The notes below the pieces were generated by a model. It saw only the letters and a program-made list of their open reading frames with translations, was not told where the DNA came from and made no database searches. A program made the translations under genes and the position numbers. 41,568 bases of DNA, taken from the NCBI GenBank assembly GCA_945861575.1, contig CAMAVD010000015.1, forward strand, positions 1-41,568. Reading direction: 5' to 3'. This document shows, one piece after another, positions 7,796-17,530 of the stretch (position 1 is the stretch's first letter; the number at the start of each line of letters is the position of its first letter). The stretch comes from Akkermansia muciniphila. Its GTDB lineage: Bacteria > Verrucomicrobiota > Verrucomicrobiia > Limisphaerales > UBA11320.

Positions 7796-8767
7796 CTAGG
7801 CTGACGGGATCTGCTTCGGGGGAAGCAGATCCGCCACGCGGGTGAAATGCTCGGGCTCGAAGCCCATCGCCTTCTTTAGCTGATAGTCTTTCTCGATCGA
7901 ATTCCGGATGCGGGAGCAGCGCCAGTAATCGCGGAGCGAGATCAGTCCTCGCAGGAAGGCCCAGAGCCCCAGGATCGGCACCGGAAAATCGCTCCCATGT
8001 ATCAAACGCTCCCGCACCCCTGGTTTGAGGCAGTCCCGGATGTGCGCCCCCCGCGCGGGCAAGTTGAAGGCGCTGGTGTCCCCATACAGCCGAGGATATC
8101 GGCGCAGCATCTCGGTAAACGCATCAAAGTAGTCGGGGTCGGTGAGCCCGCTTCGGCTGGCGCAATGTGCGGCGATCACGGTGACGCCACACTCCAGCGG
8201 GAGGGTGACTACCCGGGGGTCTGCCAATTCGGCGCGGACGACCGGGACAGTGTGTTCCCCTCCGGTATGAGCCAGCAGAGGCAGGCCCAGGGCTGCCATC
8301 CGCTCCCAGAAAAGGCGGTATTTGGGAAGATTGCAGTCGATATTGTGGCAGTTTGGGAGGCATTTCATCATCACCGCCCCTTGTTCCACGCAGCGCTCCA
8401 GTTCGGCAAGGGCGTCGGGACGGGCAGGGTGGATGGACACCGCAGGCAGGAATTCGGGGTGCTCCCTAGCGACCGACAGGACGTAGGCGTTTGGCACGTG
8501 GAAGGATCCAAAGCCTTCCATCAATCGTCCATCCTCATGGTAGACCTCCTCATGCGCCAAAAGGACCGCCTTTCGGACGGACGACGTTCGGACCCAGGAC
8601 ACCAACCGTTCGACATAGAGACGGTCGAGGTCGCCTTGGAGGGCGCTGGCGGGAAGGTCGATCTGCCGGAGCATAAAGCCGGCGAGCCAGCGGTGGGCAC
8701 CTCTGAGTCGGAGCCAGCAGCCGCTTCCCGAGCTGCCGTTGCCCGTCAGGTGCACATGTGCATCCAT
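7796..8767 (-). CDS. Amidohydrolase-family (TIM-barrel) metal-dependent hydrolase
   Basis: Predicted cytoplasmic hydrolase of 323 aa in the amidohydrolase-2 group. Metal ligands can be traced in order: H-x-H in MDAHVHL at the N-terminus, a lysine in MMKCLPN, a histidine in LLAHTGGEH, a histidine in VIAAHC and the final aspartate in HGSDFPV. This is the usual barrel pattern for one or two divalent metals. Substrate cannot be told; decarboxylases and lactone hydrolases share the fold. The open frame continues far upstream, but translation most likely starts at the ATG directly before DAHVHL. A GTG at 8776 is the alternative, and a GGGGG run lies just upstream. It is divergent from the large cytochrome-type gene and convergent with the jet operon. 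Confidence 0.82.
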   Translation of the reverse strand: MDAHVHLTGNGSSGSGCWLRLRGAHRWLAGFMLRQIDLPASALQGDLDRLYVERLVSWVRTSSVRKAVLLAHEEVYHEDGRLMEGFGSFHVPNAYVLSVAREHPEFLPAVSIHPARPDALAELERCVEQGAVMMKCLPNCHNIDCNLPKYRLFWERMAALGLPLLAHTGGEHTVPVVRAELADPRVVTLPLECGVTVIAAHCASRSGLTDPDYFDAFTEMLRRYPRLYGDTSAFNLPARGAHIRDCLKPGVRERLIHGSDFPVPILGLWAFLRGLISLRDYWRCSRIRNSIEKDYQLKKAMGFEPEHFTRVADLLPPKQIPSA

Positions 8768-8840
8768 GGGAATCACGCCCCCTAATGAAGAGATTCTCCT
8801 CCCGTTCGTCGATGATACTTTGCACACTTCTCGACAACGC

Positions 8841-11800
8841 ATGCAGATCTTGAAGCCCATTGTCCTGGCCGCCCGCTGGAGCGTGGTGGTCTCGTTGCCC
8901 TTTTTGGCCCTGATGGCCCCGGCCGCCGCTCCGGTGGATCCTTTCGCCGAAGGCGTGCGGCCCACGGATCCGCTGACTCCAAGCGCACAGCAGCGCACTT
9001 TCCGGCTGCCGCCAGGCTTTGAGATCGATCTGGTGGCCAGCGAGCCGCAGATCGCCAAGCCGATGAATATGGCCTTCGACGCTCGAGGTAGGCTGTGGGT
9101 GACGACGTCCTATGAGTATCCGTTTCCTAAGAAGCCCGGCGAGGCGGCGCGTGATTCGATCAAAATCTTCGAGGACAAGGACGGGGACGGACGCTACGAA
9201 ACGGTTATCACCTTTGCCGACAATCTCAACATTCCTATTGGAATCCTGCCTTATGGGCAGGGTTGCTTGGCCTGGAGCATTCCCAACATCTGGTATTTCC
9301 GCGACACCGACGGAGACGGCAAAGCCGACCAGCGAGATGTGATCTTTGGTCCGCTGGGATGGGAGAGGGACACCCATGGTAATCTCGCCAGTTTTCGGCG
9401 CGGGAGTGACGGATGGATTTATGGCACTCATGGATTCAACAACAACTCCACCTTCAAGGCTCGCGATGGAAGCACCCTCACACTGAACTCAGGCAACACC
9501 TATCGTTTTCGTCCCGACGGGTCTCGGGTGGAGCAGTATACTTGGGGACAAGTGAATCCCTTCGGTATGTGCCAGGATGACCGAGGCTATCTCTACACGG
9601 CGGACTGCCATAGCTCGCCGATCTACCAGCTGATCCCCGGGGGATACTATCCGAGCTTTGGAAAGCCGGACGATGGCCTGGGTTTTGCACCCACCACCAT
9701 TCAGCACAGTCATGGGTCCACTGCTATTTCGGGGATTGTCATGATCCCTGAGGAAGGCTGGCCGAAGGAGCTTCAGGGCAATCTTTTCATCGGCAATGTG
9801 ATGACGAGCCGGATCAATCGGGATCGGATCGACTGGCATGGGGCCAGTCCTGTGGGTATTGAGATGCCTGACTTCTTGAGCACAGAGGACCCGTGGTTTC
9901 GTCCGGTCGACCTTCAGTTGGGTCCAGACGGAGCCCTTTACGTGGCCGACTTTTACAATCGGATCATCGGGCACTACGAGGTCCCCTTGCAGCACCCAGG
10001 ACGGGATCGGGAGCGAGGACGGATCTGGCGCATTCGCTACAGCGGGGCTGGGTCGATTCCCGCGAGTATTCCCAATTTCACCACGCTAAGCGCTACGGAG
10101 CTGATGGCCGAGATGGGCTCTGCCCTACCCGTGCGACGATCTCTCGCTCTAGAGGAGTTGGTGGGCCGGGTCGGAATGCCCGCGGCGAGCCTGGCACGCA
10201 GCGTCTTGGCGGACGCCCAGTCGGGGGAGCGTCAGCGTTCGGGAGCTCTCTGGGTGTTGAGCCGGTTGTTGAAGCTGGACCCGGAGCTCCTGCGGTCGCT
10301 GGCAGGGGATGCGTCGCCGCTGGTACGGATACATACTGCCCGGGCCATCGGGGCGATGGCTCGGCCGGGTCCGGCGCAAGAAGCTCAGCTGCTGATGGCA
10401 CTTCAGGACAAGGATGCGCATGTGCGACGTGCGGCGGCAGAGGCCATCGCGGCACACCCGGCTCCGGGAAATGTGCCGGCGGTGTTGAGAGCGCGGATGC
10501 GCGTCCCGGCCGATGACACACATCTGGCCCACGCCCTCAAAATCGCTTTGCGCAATCAGTTCAAGGCCAAGGATGCGTTTGACTCCTTTTATCGCAGGAC
10601 GGTGGAAGATTCGGAGTGGCGCCAGGTGGCGGGGGTGGCGCTGGCCATTCCCTCGGTCGAGGCTGCCGACTTTCTTCTCCGGTACTTGCAGCGCTTTGGC
10701 GAGAGTCCGGACATACTCGCCAAGCTCCTGAAGCATGCGGCGCGTTTTGCGCCCGAGGATCGTTTGACCCAGTTGGTGGATCTTGCTCGACGCAATTTCG
10801 CCCAGGATGCCGGACGGCAGTTGGAGCTATATCAGGCGCTTCGGCAGGGGGTCGCGGAGCGGAAGCTGATGGCACCTGCGGCCTTGAAAGTTTGGGCGAC
10901 GGAACTGATCGATCGGGTTTTGAGTGATGCCTCAGGTGGCTTGGCAGGCTGGGAGACGGTGCACGGAGACGGGGAGCTAGGCGCTGAGACTCCATGGGTC
11001 TTCCAGGAGCGTCGCTCCGCAGATTTTGGGGCGGTGAGCCTGCTGAGCAGTCTGCCTCCGGGCGGGGAATCGTTTACCGGCATCCTTCGCTCGCCCGGGT
11101 TTAGAGTTCCGGCCACGTTAACTTTCTTGCTCGCGGGGCATGATGGACTTCCGAACGAGCCCGCTCGGCATGAGAACCGGGTTCGGTTGCGGGAAGTGGG
11201 GACGGATGTCGTGTTGATGGAAACGTTTGCGCCGCGGAATGACACGGCACAGTCGATTCGCTGGGAGCTGGCGGCTCATGAGGGCAAGATGGCCCGGGTG
11301 GAGATAGTGGATCGCGACGCCGGCGTTGCCTACGCATGGCTAGCGGCAGGCCGCTTCGCCCCTGCAGTTTTTGGGTGGCCCAAGGTGGCACCTCGGGACA
11401 TACAGGCTCGGGTGAAGGGGGTGGCTGACCTAGCCGATAGTGCGGATATCTCCACGCTCGTTCCCAAGCTTCGCCAGTGGGCCGAGGCCACCGGAGGTGA
11501 TTTGCAGATCGCGGCCGCAGCGGCCCGCGTGCTGGCTGCGCAAGCCAGGACCGATGGCCTGGCCGCCCTGTCACTCCTGGCAGAAGAGCCTTTGTTGGGG
11601 GTGGGGCCGAGACGGCAGCTGTGTCAGGGGTTGTCCCAGGGGGATGTGGCGCGATGTATGGACGGACTGGGGGAGGCTCTGCGACAGAGTGCGTGGAGAG
11701 TTCAGGTGCGCATTGCTGAAGTGCTGGCAGGGCATCCGGCTCTCGCGATCCAGCTTCTCATGTGGGTGGACCAGTCCAAAGCGAGCGCTCGGCTGCTCAC

Positions 11801-12365
11801 GGAGGGAAAGGTGGCCCGGCTTTTGGCAGCCAGTGTGCCTGGGCAGGTAGATCGTATTGCGAAGCTAACGGGTGACCTTCCCAAGACCGATGGAAAACGG
11901 CAACTGCTGATCGATGAGCGTCGCAAGGCCTACGCTGGAGCGGTTACAGACCCTGGCCGAGGTGCGGTCCTCTTCACTCAAAGCTGTGCGGTGTGCCATC
12001 AAATCGGCGGGGTTGGCAATCTGGTCGGACCGCAGCTGGATGGCATTGGAGGCCGCGGTTTGGATCGACTCTGTGAAGACATTCTGGATCCCAATCGCAA
12101 CGTCGACCACGCCTTTCACACCCAGTTCCTGGTGACTCAGGACGGCGAGGTCGTGAGCGGTCTCCCACGCAGGGAGGAAGGAGACCTGATCGTTCTGGCC
12201 AATGCGGCCGGGCAGGAGTTCTCCGTCTCGAAGAAAGACATCAAGGAGCGGCGTGAATCGCAGAGCTCCCTGATGCCTGAAAACTTTGGCGAGACCATTC
12301 CGCCAGCGGACTTCCATCACTTGCTGCGCTATCTGCTGGATCAGCGCGCCCGTGTAACGCGTTGA
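8841..12365 (+). CDS. PVC-type dehydrogenase with HEAT repeats and C-terminal cytochrome c domain
   Basis: Very large secreted protein of about 1174 aa. A hydrophobic N-terminal signal (about residues 8-30) is followed by a sugar-dehydrogenase-like beta-propeller (about 45-420; DGDGRYETV and DTDGDGKADQ motifs, DGALYVADFYNRI near its end). HEAT-like helical repeats follow (about 430-720), then a beta-rich module that may be carbohydrate-binding-like (about 730-850), more helical repeats, and a class I cytochrome c domain with one heme site C-A-V-C-H (Cys1049, Cys1052, His1053). Such proteins are a hallmark of Verrucomicrobiota and Planctomycetota and are thought to oxidise sugars or alcohols in the periplasm; the substrate is unknown. 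I chose the ATG at 8841 because it directly precedes the signal sequence; the frame is open further upstream. Confidence 0.88.
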   Translation: MQILKPIVLAARWSVVVSLPFLALMAPAAAPVDPFAEGVRPTDPLTPSAQQRTFRLPPGFEIDLVASEPQIAKPMNMAFDARGRLWVTTSYEYPFPKKPGEAARDSIKIFEDKDGDGRYETVITFADNLNIPIGILPYGQGCLAWSIPNIWYFRDTDGDGKADQRDVIFGPLGWERDTHGNLASFRRGSDGWIYGTHGFNNNSTFKARDGSTLTLNSGNTYRFRPDGSRVEQYTWGQVNPFGMCQDDRGYLYTADCHSSPIYQLIPGGYYPSFGKPDDGLGFAPTTIQHSHGSTAISGIVMIPEEGWPKELQGNLFIGNVMTSRINRDRIDWHGASPVGIEMPDFLSTEDPWFRPVDLQLGPDGALYVADFYNRIIGHYEVPLQHPGRDRERGRIWRIRYSGAGSIPASIPNFTTLSATELMAEMGSALPVRRSLALEELVGRVGMPAASLARSVLADAQSGERQRSGALWVLSRLLKLDPELLRSLAGDASPLVRIHTARAIGAMARPGPAQEAQLLMALQDKDAHVRRAAAEAIAAHPAPGNVPAVLRARMRVPADDTHLAHALKIALRNQFKAKDAFDSFYRRTVEDSEWRQVAGVALAIPSVEAADFLLRYLQRFGESPDILAKLLKHAARFAPEDRLTQLVDLARRNFAQDAGRQLELYQALRQGVAERKLMAPAALKVWATELIDRVLSDASGGLAGWETVHGDGELGAETPWVFQERRSADFGAVSLLSSLPPGGESFTGILRSPGFRVPATLTFLLAGHDGLPNEPARHENRVRLREVGTDVVLMETFAPRNDTAQSIRWELAAHEGKMARVEIVDRDAGVAYAWLAAGRFAPAVFGWPKVAPRDIQARVKGVADLADSADISTLVPKLRQWAEATGGDLQIAAAAARVLAAQARTDGLAALSLLAEEPLLGVGPRRQLCQGLSQGDVARCMDGLGEALRQSAWRVQVRIAEVLAGHPALAIQLLMWVDQSKASARLLTEGKVARLLAASVPGQVDRIAKLTGDLPKTDGKRQLLIDERRKAYAGAVTDPGRGAVLFTQSCAVCHQIGGVGNLVGPQLDGIGGRGLDRLCEDILDPNRNVDHAFHTQFLVTQDGEVVSGLPRREEGDLIVLANAAGQEFSVSKKDIKERRESQSSLMPENFGETIPPADFHHLLRYLLDQRARVTR

Positions 12366-12672
12366 GTTTGGCCAACACCCACGCAGGAGATGTTGGGCTA
12401 TCCCTTAGGAATCGTGGAGACAGGCTCAGCCCACATGGCGATAGACGAGGCGTAGCGAGGGGGAGGGAACGACTCCTGATGTCGTCGCCTACAAGGACTC
12501 GGACCTCCGGATGTAGGGGACGACGTAAGGAGGCCTCCTCTCCTTTCGCAACGTCGAACGTTCAGTTCCGCTCCCGCCAGGCTCAGGGAAAGCCAGAAAA
12601 CGGCCTGCGCTTTGGCTCATCCACGTTCCACTCCTGCCTACGTGCTCCCGCACGAGGTCAGGATGTCTGAGG
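12366..12672. other. Non-coding interval with an imperfect long hairpin
   Basis: About 300 bases between the stop of the large dehydrogenase and the stop of the convergent small gene. An open frame runs across it on the plus strand, but its translation is arginine- and serine-rich without recognisable structure, so I do not call it. The notable content is the inverted repeat listed separately at 12473-12532. Confidence 0.6.
12473..12532. repeat. Imperfect 21-bp inverted repeat (candidate intergenic hairpin element)
   Basis: Arms at 12473-12493 and 12512-12532 pair over 21 positions with four mismatches around an 18-nt loop. The arms share the perfectly complementary cores GTCGTC/GACGAC and CCTACA/TGTAGG. 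It lies between two convergent genes. No run of U follows, so it is not a standard intrinsic terminator, although it could stop or stabilise transcripts from both sides. It may instead be a copy of a dispersed genomic repeat, which cannot be tested from one window. Confidence 0.5.
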
Positions 12673-12876
12673 CTAGCGGGCTTTTTTGGTCCTCATGGAG
12701 AGGATGCTGGCACCGTGGGTCACGATGCCGCTGCCTCCCGTGATGACGCGCCGAACGGGGAGCTTGGTTTCGGGGTCCTTTTTGAGCGCAGGATCGCTCA
12801 TTCGCTGTTCCACCTCGAAACGGCGAGGCTTTTGTCGTGGGTTGGTCGGGATGGTTTCGTAGGTATAGGTTGCCAT
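12673..12876 (-). CDS. FmdB-like small protein lacking the zinc-ribbon cysteines
   Basis: A 67-aa protein with the frame of the FmdB 'zinc ribbon' family: the start MATYTYET, then RRFEVEQRMSDPALKKDPET, then VRRVITGGSGIV. In ordinary FmdB proteins two Cys-x-x-Cys knuckles lie after the first strand and in the middle turn. Here those places read TIPTNPRQKP and KKDPETKLP, and the protein contains no cysteine at all, so it cannot bind zinc in the normal way. The glycine-rich ITGGSGI tail is retained, which suggests a kept fold and not decay. A longer frame extends upstream into the next gene, but the ATG before ATYTYE is the natural start. Function is unknown. Confidence 0.75.
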   Translation of the reverse strand: MATYTYETIPTNPRQKPRRFEVEQRMSDPALKKDPETKLPVRRVITGGSGIVTHGASILSMRTKKAR

Positions 12877-12889
12877 AGGGTGTCTAAAA

Positions 12890-13732
12890 CTATCGTTTGT
12901 TGCTGTCGGCCTGGCGTTGGTAGAACTTCTTCTCCCAGATTTTTTGCTTGGTGCCAGCCTCCCGAAGGAAGGGAGCAAGGGAGGCCATGTTGAGCATGGC
13001 TTCGTTTACCTGATGAAAAGGCGACTTCAGGGGGCGGGCGAAATCGACGAAAAGCACCACCCGGTGACCCTCGGTGTCATTCCAGACCTCGTGGTTGTAG
13101 GTGTCATCGAAGATCAGCGATTTGCCTTCGGTCCAGTTGTGGACGTCGTTGCCGATGCGGATGCGGACCTTCTCGCGGGGCTCGGGAACCATCAGCCCAA
13201 GATGGAAACGAAGGATCCCGTTGAAAGCGCCTCGATGCGCAGGGATGTGCTTGCGGGGGGAGAGGATTGAGAAGAAGGCTGTCTTCATCCCTGGAATCTT
13301 CCCGAGCAGGCGCATCGTTTCCGGGCATCTCCGGGCGTTCTCCCGGCAATCCATGCCTATCCCTGCCAGGAAATAGGTCTTCCATTGGTCGTCCGTAGAG
13401 ATGGTGTTCACCTCCTTGAGGATCTCATGAAAGCTTGGGATCTGGTCCCGGAAAGCCATGACCTGGTCCAATTCTGTCCGGATCAGCTTCCATTCCGATT
13501 CCACCTCGGCTGCCCAGGGGAAGACGCGGCTGTCATAGACCGAGGGGTCGCCGTGGATTGAGACGCCCGCCACCCGCTTTTCGAGCCAGTCCTGCAGGGC
13601 CAAACCGGTTCGCTGTGCCCAATTTCTGGGCTTCTGGATCCGGATGGTGCGATCATGAAGATTGATCTTTGGGGTTGGGGTGACGTGCGATGGCGTCGGG
13701 ACTTGTGGTGAGGGAGATGTTGTGGAGTGCAT
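12890..13732 (-). CDS. Aspartyl/asparaginyl beta-hydroxylase-domain protein
   Basis: Predicted Fe(II)/2-oxoglutarate dioxygenase of 280 aa. The C-terminal half holds the family pattern: HIPAHRGAFNGILRFHLGL (about residues 162-180, with iron-ligand candidate His166), then FDDTYNHEVWND (208-219, His214), then HRVVLFVD with the 2-oxoglutarate-binding Arg224. Relatives include LpxO (lipid A hydroxylase) and aspartyl/asparaginyl hydroxylases. The true substrate is not evident. The first 25 residues are rich in Ser, Thr and Pro and probably disordered. The ATG at 13732 has only a weak purine-rich ribosome site (GAAGAAAAG). A longer start at 13828 is possible but would add an unconserved tail. It is 13 bases from the small FmdB-like gene and probably shares its transcript. 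Confidence 0.83.
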   Translation of the reverse strand: MHSTTSPSPQVPTPSHVTPTPKINLHDRTIRIQKPRNWAQRTGLALQDWLEKRVAGVSIHGDPSVYDSRVFPWAAEVESEWKLIRTELDQVMAFRDQIPSFHEILKEVNTISTDDQWKTYFLAGIGMDCRENARRCPETMRLLGKIPGMKTAFFSILSPRKHIPAHRGAFNGILRFHLGLMVPEPREKVRIRIGNDVHNWTEGKSLIFDDTYNHEVWNDTEGHRVVLFVDFARPLKSPFHQVNEAMLNMASLAPFLREAGTKQKIWEKKFYQRQADSNKR

Positions 13733-13922
13733 GTCGCTTTTCTTCGGTTCAGTGGACCACTCTAGACCAAGGTGCAACGATTGAAAATCCCTTTTCGATA
13801 AAGGCTTTGTGGAGGGTGCCGATCCCATACTCGGTTTGACTGAGAGGGAACAGTCACGGCGGAAGTGCTGGCTGGGGGTCTATCGCGTGGTGAGACGCGT
13901 TGGGCGTCTGGTCATAGAATCA

Positions 13923-14630
13923 GTGCGCCCCCGTGCCGGGCCAGGGTTGCCCAGGCTTCCTGCCCCAGTTGATAAAGCGCGCCCGACATCCGCCCTTGCG
14001 GTCGTCGATTTCAACTGTCTCGGGGCCTCTTTTCGGACTTATTGTGCCTGGGCGTGGTTAAAGCGGGGCTGGATCCTGCGGGGGATCGTCGCGCTGGTCG
14101 GTCTTTGCCGAGTCGTGGGTGTTGCCTCTGGCCAGGGAAAGGACCCCTTTGCAGTTAAGGCTGCGTTTCTGTGCAATTTCACTAAGTTTGCGGAGTGGCC
14201 TGCGCAGGCTTTCGCAGACGCTGAGAGTCCTCTGGTCGTGGCCATCTACGGGGAGGATCCTTTTGGTGCCAAGCTAGACGCGGCCGCCTCCGGACTCACG
14301 GTGCACGGGCGCAAACTGCAGATTCGTCGGCTTAAGGACCCCCCGCGCCAGGGAGAATGCCATCTGCTTTTTGTGGGACGTCCGACCAAGGAAGCCCCGC
14401 TAAAACTCGATGAGATCCAGGCCTTGCTCCTCCAGCAGCCCATTTTGACGGTGGGGGATCAGAAGAACTTTGCTGCCGATGGGGGCTGCATCGGCTTTGT
14501 TGAGAGCGGCGGTGCGATCCATTTCCAAGTGAATCTTGCTGCGTCCGATTTGTCCGGGGTCAAGCTGAACTCAGGTCTCCTGAAACTCGCCGACAACGTC
14601 TTCAAAACGCTTCCTCGGAACAAACCATGA
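13923..14630 (+). CDS. YfiR-like periplasmic regulatory protein (DUF4154), start uncertain
   Basis: The conserved part starts at KDPFAVKAAFLCNFTKFAEW (about nucleotide 14137) and runs to the stop. It shows the YfiR pattern: an opening helix with N-F-x-K-F-x-E-W-P, a strand with IYGEDPFG, GRKLQIRR, LTVGDQKNFAADGG and a final NLAASDLSGVKLNSGLLKLA. YfiR is a periplasmic repressor of the membrane diguanylate cyclase YfiN. Here the partner is the overlapping histidine kinase gene (ATGA overlap). A hydrophobic signal-like stretch lies just before the domain, but no ATG precedes it closely. In-frame candidates are GTG 13923, TTG 13947 or GTG 13809. I list GTG 13923 provisionally; the real N-terminus could be shorter. 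Domain identity is firm, start is not. Confidence 0.75.
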   Translation: MRPRAGPGLPRLPAPVDKARPTSALAVVDFNCLGASFRTYCAWAWLKRGWILRGIVALVGLCRVVGVASGQGKDPFAVKAAFLCNFTKFAEWPAQAFADAESPLVVAIYGEDPFGAKLDAAASGLTVHGRKLQIRRLKDPPRQGECHLLFVGRPTKEAPLKLDEIQALLLQQPILTVGDQKNFAADGGCIGFVESGGAIHFQVNLAASDLSGVKLNSGLLKLADNVFKTLPRNKP

Positions 14631-17530
14631 AGGCTTTCAGACATCTTTCCATTCCCAAGAAGCTGATTTTGATCACGAGCGGCACCTCCGCTTTGTCTCT
14701 GCTGTTGGCGATGGCAGTGCTCCTTGTGTACGAGTGGTTTACCTTCCGGGCTGAAAACACCCGACAACTGACCGTTCTAGCGGGCGTGGTAGGGGGTAAC
14801 TGCCAGCCTGCACTTGAGTTTGAGCGGAAGGATGAGGCGGAATCGATCCTGGCTGCTCTGGCGAAGGAGCCACATATCCTGGAGGCCGTGCTTTTCAGAG
14901 CAGATGGCCGACCCTTTGCCTCGTGGAATCGCCCTGGTAGCGCGCATGCCCTGAGCCCGCTGCGACCTGGGGGGGATGGTGCCAGGATCCGTCAGGGGCA
15001 GTTTGAGCTCTTCCACTCCCTGGTTTTCGATACGCAACAGGCTGGGGTGATCTACCTACGAACGAATCTGGATGCTTTGAGTGCGAGTATGACGCGTCAG
15101 GCGGCTCTCATCGGTTTGGTCACGCTGGTTGCAGTGGCATTTGCAGCGCTCATCGCGGGGAGGCTTCGTGGTCTGATCGCCACTCCAATTGTGCAGCTTG
15201 CGGACATGGCGAAAGAGGTCGCCGAGAATCGCAACTACTCAGCAAGAGCCGTGAAGACCAGCGACGATGAGCTAGGGTTGTTGATCGATGGATTTAACCA
15301 CATGTTGGCGCAAATCCAGCAGCGAGATGGGGAGTTGCATCGCGCGAATACGCAGTTGGAGTCGAGGGTGGAGGAGCGGACGCGTGCTCTGAAAGAAGAA
15401 GTAGAAACCCGACGTTCAGCCGAGACGGCTCTTCGCGAAAGCGAGCATCTCTTCCGGTCGCTGGCGGATTGCATCCCTGTGCTGGTGTGGATGTCCGCCC
15501 CGGACAAGCTCTGCACTTTCTTTAATCGGAGTTGGCTGAAGTTCACCGGCCGAAGCCTGGCCCAGGAGTTGGGCTACGGATGGATCGATGGGGTGCATCC
15601 CTTGGATCGACAGTCTCGCTTGGAGGGCTATAGCCGAGCCTTCGATGCGAGACAGCCCTACCAGCTCGAGTACCGGATACGGCGTCACGATAAGACGTTC
15701 CGTTGGATTTTGGAGACCGGCACCCCACGGTGGAACACCGACCGATCTTTTGCTGGTTATGTGGGAGGGTGTATCGACATCACAGAGCGCCGAGATCAGG
15801 AGCAGATCCTTCAAGAGGCGAAGGAGTTGGCGGAAGCCGCCAGCCGGGCAAAGAGCGAGTTTCTGGCCACCATGAGCCACGAGATCCGCACACCCATGAA
15901 TGGGGTTCTTGGATTTGCCAATCTGCTGCTTTCGACTCCGCTAAACGAGGAGCAGTCGGACTTTGTGGAAACCATCCGAGGCTCGGGTGAGGGCCTGTTG
16001 GCGCTGATCAACGACATTCTTGATTTTTCCAAGATCGAGTCTGGGAAACTGCAGTTGGAGAGCATCCCGTATGATCTGCCTCAGATCGCAGAGGAGGTGG
16101 GTGCGCTCATGAGCACCAAAGCGCATGAGAAGGGCATCGAACTCGCCGTGGAATCGGCTTCGGACGTACCGCGTAACTGGATGGGGGACCCGTTACGGGT
16201 TCGCCAGGTGATTCTCAATCTGGTGGGCAACGGCCTAAAGTTTACTTCTGCAGGCCATGTCCTCATCCATCTCTCCCGTGTGGACGGCGTCGATGGACTC
16301 CAGCAACCTGCCGTGCGCGTGGCAATCGAGGACACCGGGCTGGGTATTCCCCCTGAAAAGCAGCATTTGCTCTTTCAAAAATTCCAACAAGTCGACACCT
16401 CCACCACTCGCAAGTTCGGTGGGACGGGGCTGGGCCTGGCGATCTGCAAACTGCTGGTGGAGTTGATGGGCGGGCGTATAGGTGTCTTTAGCGAGCTTGG
16501 CCAGGGTTCCACCTTCTGGTTCGAGCTTCCGATAAGCACCGTTGCGACTTCGACTCCGGCCCGCTTACTGCCCTCGTTCGATGTAGCGTCTGCCAAGATT
16601 TTGATCGTGGACGACATCTTGGTGAACCGGCTCGTCCTCGCTCGACAGCTTAAACAGTGGTCCATCTCTCACGAGGCGGTTGATGGGGCTGAGGCGGCCC
16701 TTCGATGCCTCCGAGATCAGGCCCGGGCCGGAGAGCCTTTCGATATTGTGATCACGGATTTTCTCATGCCGGACATCGACGGGCTCATGCTGGCTCGCGA
16801 AATACGCCGAGATCCGTTGCTGTCTACCACGGCGCTTGTCTTGCTTACTTCGAGTGGTCAGAGATTGGAGGGTGCCGCCGCAGCCCCTGAGGTCTTCGCT
16901 GCATCCGTGATCAAGCCCGTGGTGCGGGTAGCCCAGTTGCTGGATGCACTGGACAAGGCGGTCCATCAGCGGATTGAGCTCATGAGTAGTACAGGGTCGA
17001 GTGTCGGCGAGACCGGTTCACGCTTCCAGGTTGCCCAGACAAGCCGAGCCTCGCGCTCGGCCTCTACCCCGCCCGCTGCACCGGAGCGGGGAGCACCTCC
17101 TGCCGGGCCAACCGTCGCTCGTCGACGAGCCCTGCTCGTGGAGGACAATCCCGTCAACCAAAAGCTCGCGCGCCGGCTCTTGGAAAACCAGGGTTTCGAT
17201 GTGACCTTGGAAGGAAATGGATTGCTCGGCTTTCAGCGGGCAACCCGCGAATACTTCGATCTGATATTCATGGATTGTCAGATGCCAGAGATGGATGGGT
17301 TTGAGGCCACTCGAAAGATCCGCCAGGCGGAGAAGGACGCGGGGCTGCCTGGACGCTCTGGGGTTAGGTTGCCGATCATCGCCCTCACGGCCAATGCGGT
17401 GCAGGGGGATCGCGAGCGGTGCCTTGAAGCTGGAATGGATGACTATGTTACCAAGCCTATCAATGCCGACACGTTGCGCAGGGTGACCGCTCTATGCCTC
17501 GCCGCGGACACCGGCCAGAAGTCCTTCTGA
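14627..17530 (+). CDS. Hybrid sensor histidine kinase with two receiver domains
   Basis: Membrane sensor of 967 aa. Domain order: transmembrane segment 1 (about 14-34), a periplasmic sensor of about 120 residues, transmembrane segment 2 (158-178), HAMP (179-235), a short coiled coil, PAS (272-388), HisKA with phospho-acceptor His418 (MSHEIRTP), and an HATPase with N-box Asn531/Asn535, DTGLGIP (569-575) and GGTGLGL (598-604). Receiver 1 has phospho-Asp711 (DFLMPDIDG) and receiver 2 has phospho-Asp883 (DCQMPEMDG). The size and N-terminal position of the sensor resemble the CHASE8-type domain of YfiN, which fits control by the upstream YfiR-like protein. No Hpt or DNA-binding output is present, so a downstream partner must lie elsewhere. 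Confidence 0.92.
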   Translation: MKAFRHLSIPKKLILITSGTSALSLLLAMAVLLVYEWFTFRAENTRQLTVLAGVVGGNCQPALEFERKDEAESILAALAKEPHILEAVLFRADGRPFASWNRPGSAHALSPLRPGGDGARIRQGQFELFHSLVFDTQQAGVIYLRTNLDALSASMTRQAALIGLVTLVAVAFAALIAGRLRGLIATPIVQLADMAKEVAENRNYSARAVKTSDDELGLLIDGFNHMLAQIQQRDGELHRANTQLESRVEERTRALKEEVETRRSAETALRESEHLFRSLADCIPVLVWMSAPDKLCTFFNRSWLKFTGRSLAQELGYGWIDGVHPLDRQSRLEGYSRAFDARQPYQLEYRIRRHDKTFRWILETGTPRWNTDRSFAGYVGGCIDITERRDQEQILQEAKELAEAASRAKSEFLATMSHEIRTPMNGVLGFANLLLSTPLNEEQSDFVETIRGSGEGLLALINDILDFSKIESGKLQLESIPYDLPQIAEEVGALMSTKAHEKGIELAVESASDVPRNWMGDPLRVRQVILNLVGNGLKFTSAGHVLIHLSRVDGVDGLQQPAVRVAIEDTGLGIPPEKQHLLFQKFQQVDTSTTRKFGGTGLGLAICKLLVELMGGRIGVFSELGQGSTFWFELPISTVATSTPARLLPSFDVASAKILIVDDILVNRLVLARQLKQWSISHEAVDGAEAALRCLRDQARAGEPFDIVITDFLMPDIDGLMLAREIRRDPLLSTTALVLLTSSGQRLEGAAAAPEVFAASVIKPVVRVAQLLDALDKAVHQRIELMSSTGSSVGETGSRFQVAQTSRASRSASTPPAAPERGAPPAGPTVARRRALLVEDNPVNQKLARRLLENQGFDVTLEGNGLLGFQRATREYFDLIFMDCQMPEMDGFEATRKIRQAEKDAGLPGRSGVRLPIIALTANAVQGDRERCLEAGMDDYVTKPINADTLRRVTALCLAADTGQKSF

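Noticed and set aside
8739-8840. Longer N-terminus for the first large dehydrogenase (start at 8739)
   Set aside because: It would overlap the start of the divergent amidohydrolase and place 34 residues before the signal peptide; ATG 8841 directly precedes the signal.
12362-12670. 102-aa plus-strand frame after the first large dehydrogenase
   Set aside because: Composition reflects the hairpin-containing GC-rich DNA; no motif, and it overlaps the dehydrogenase stop.
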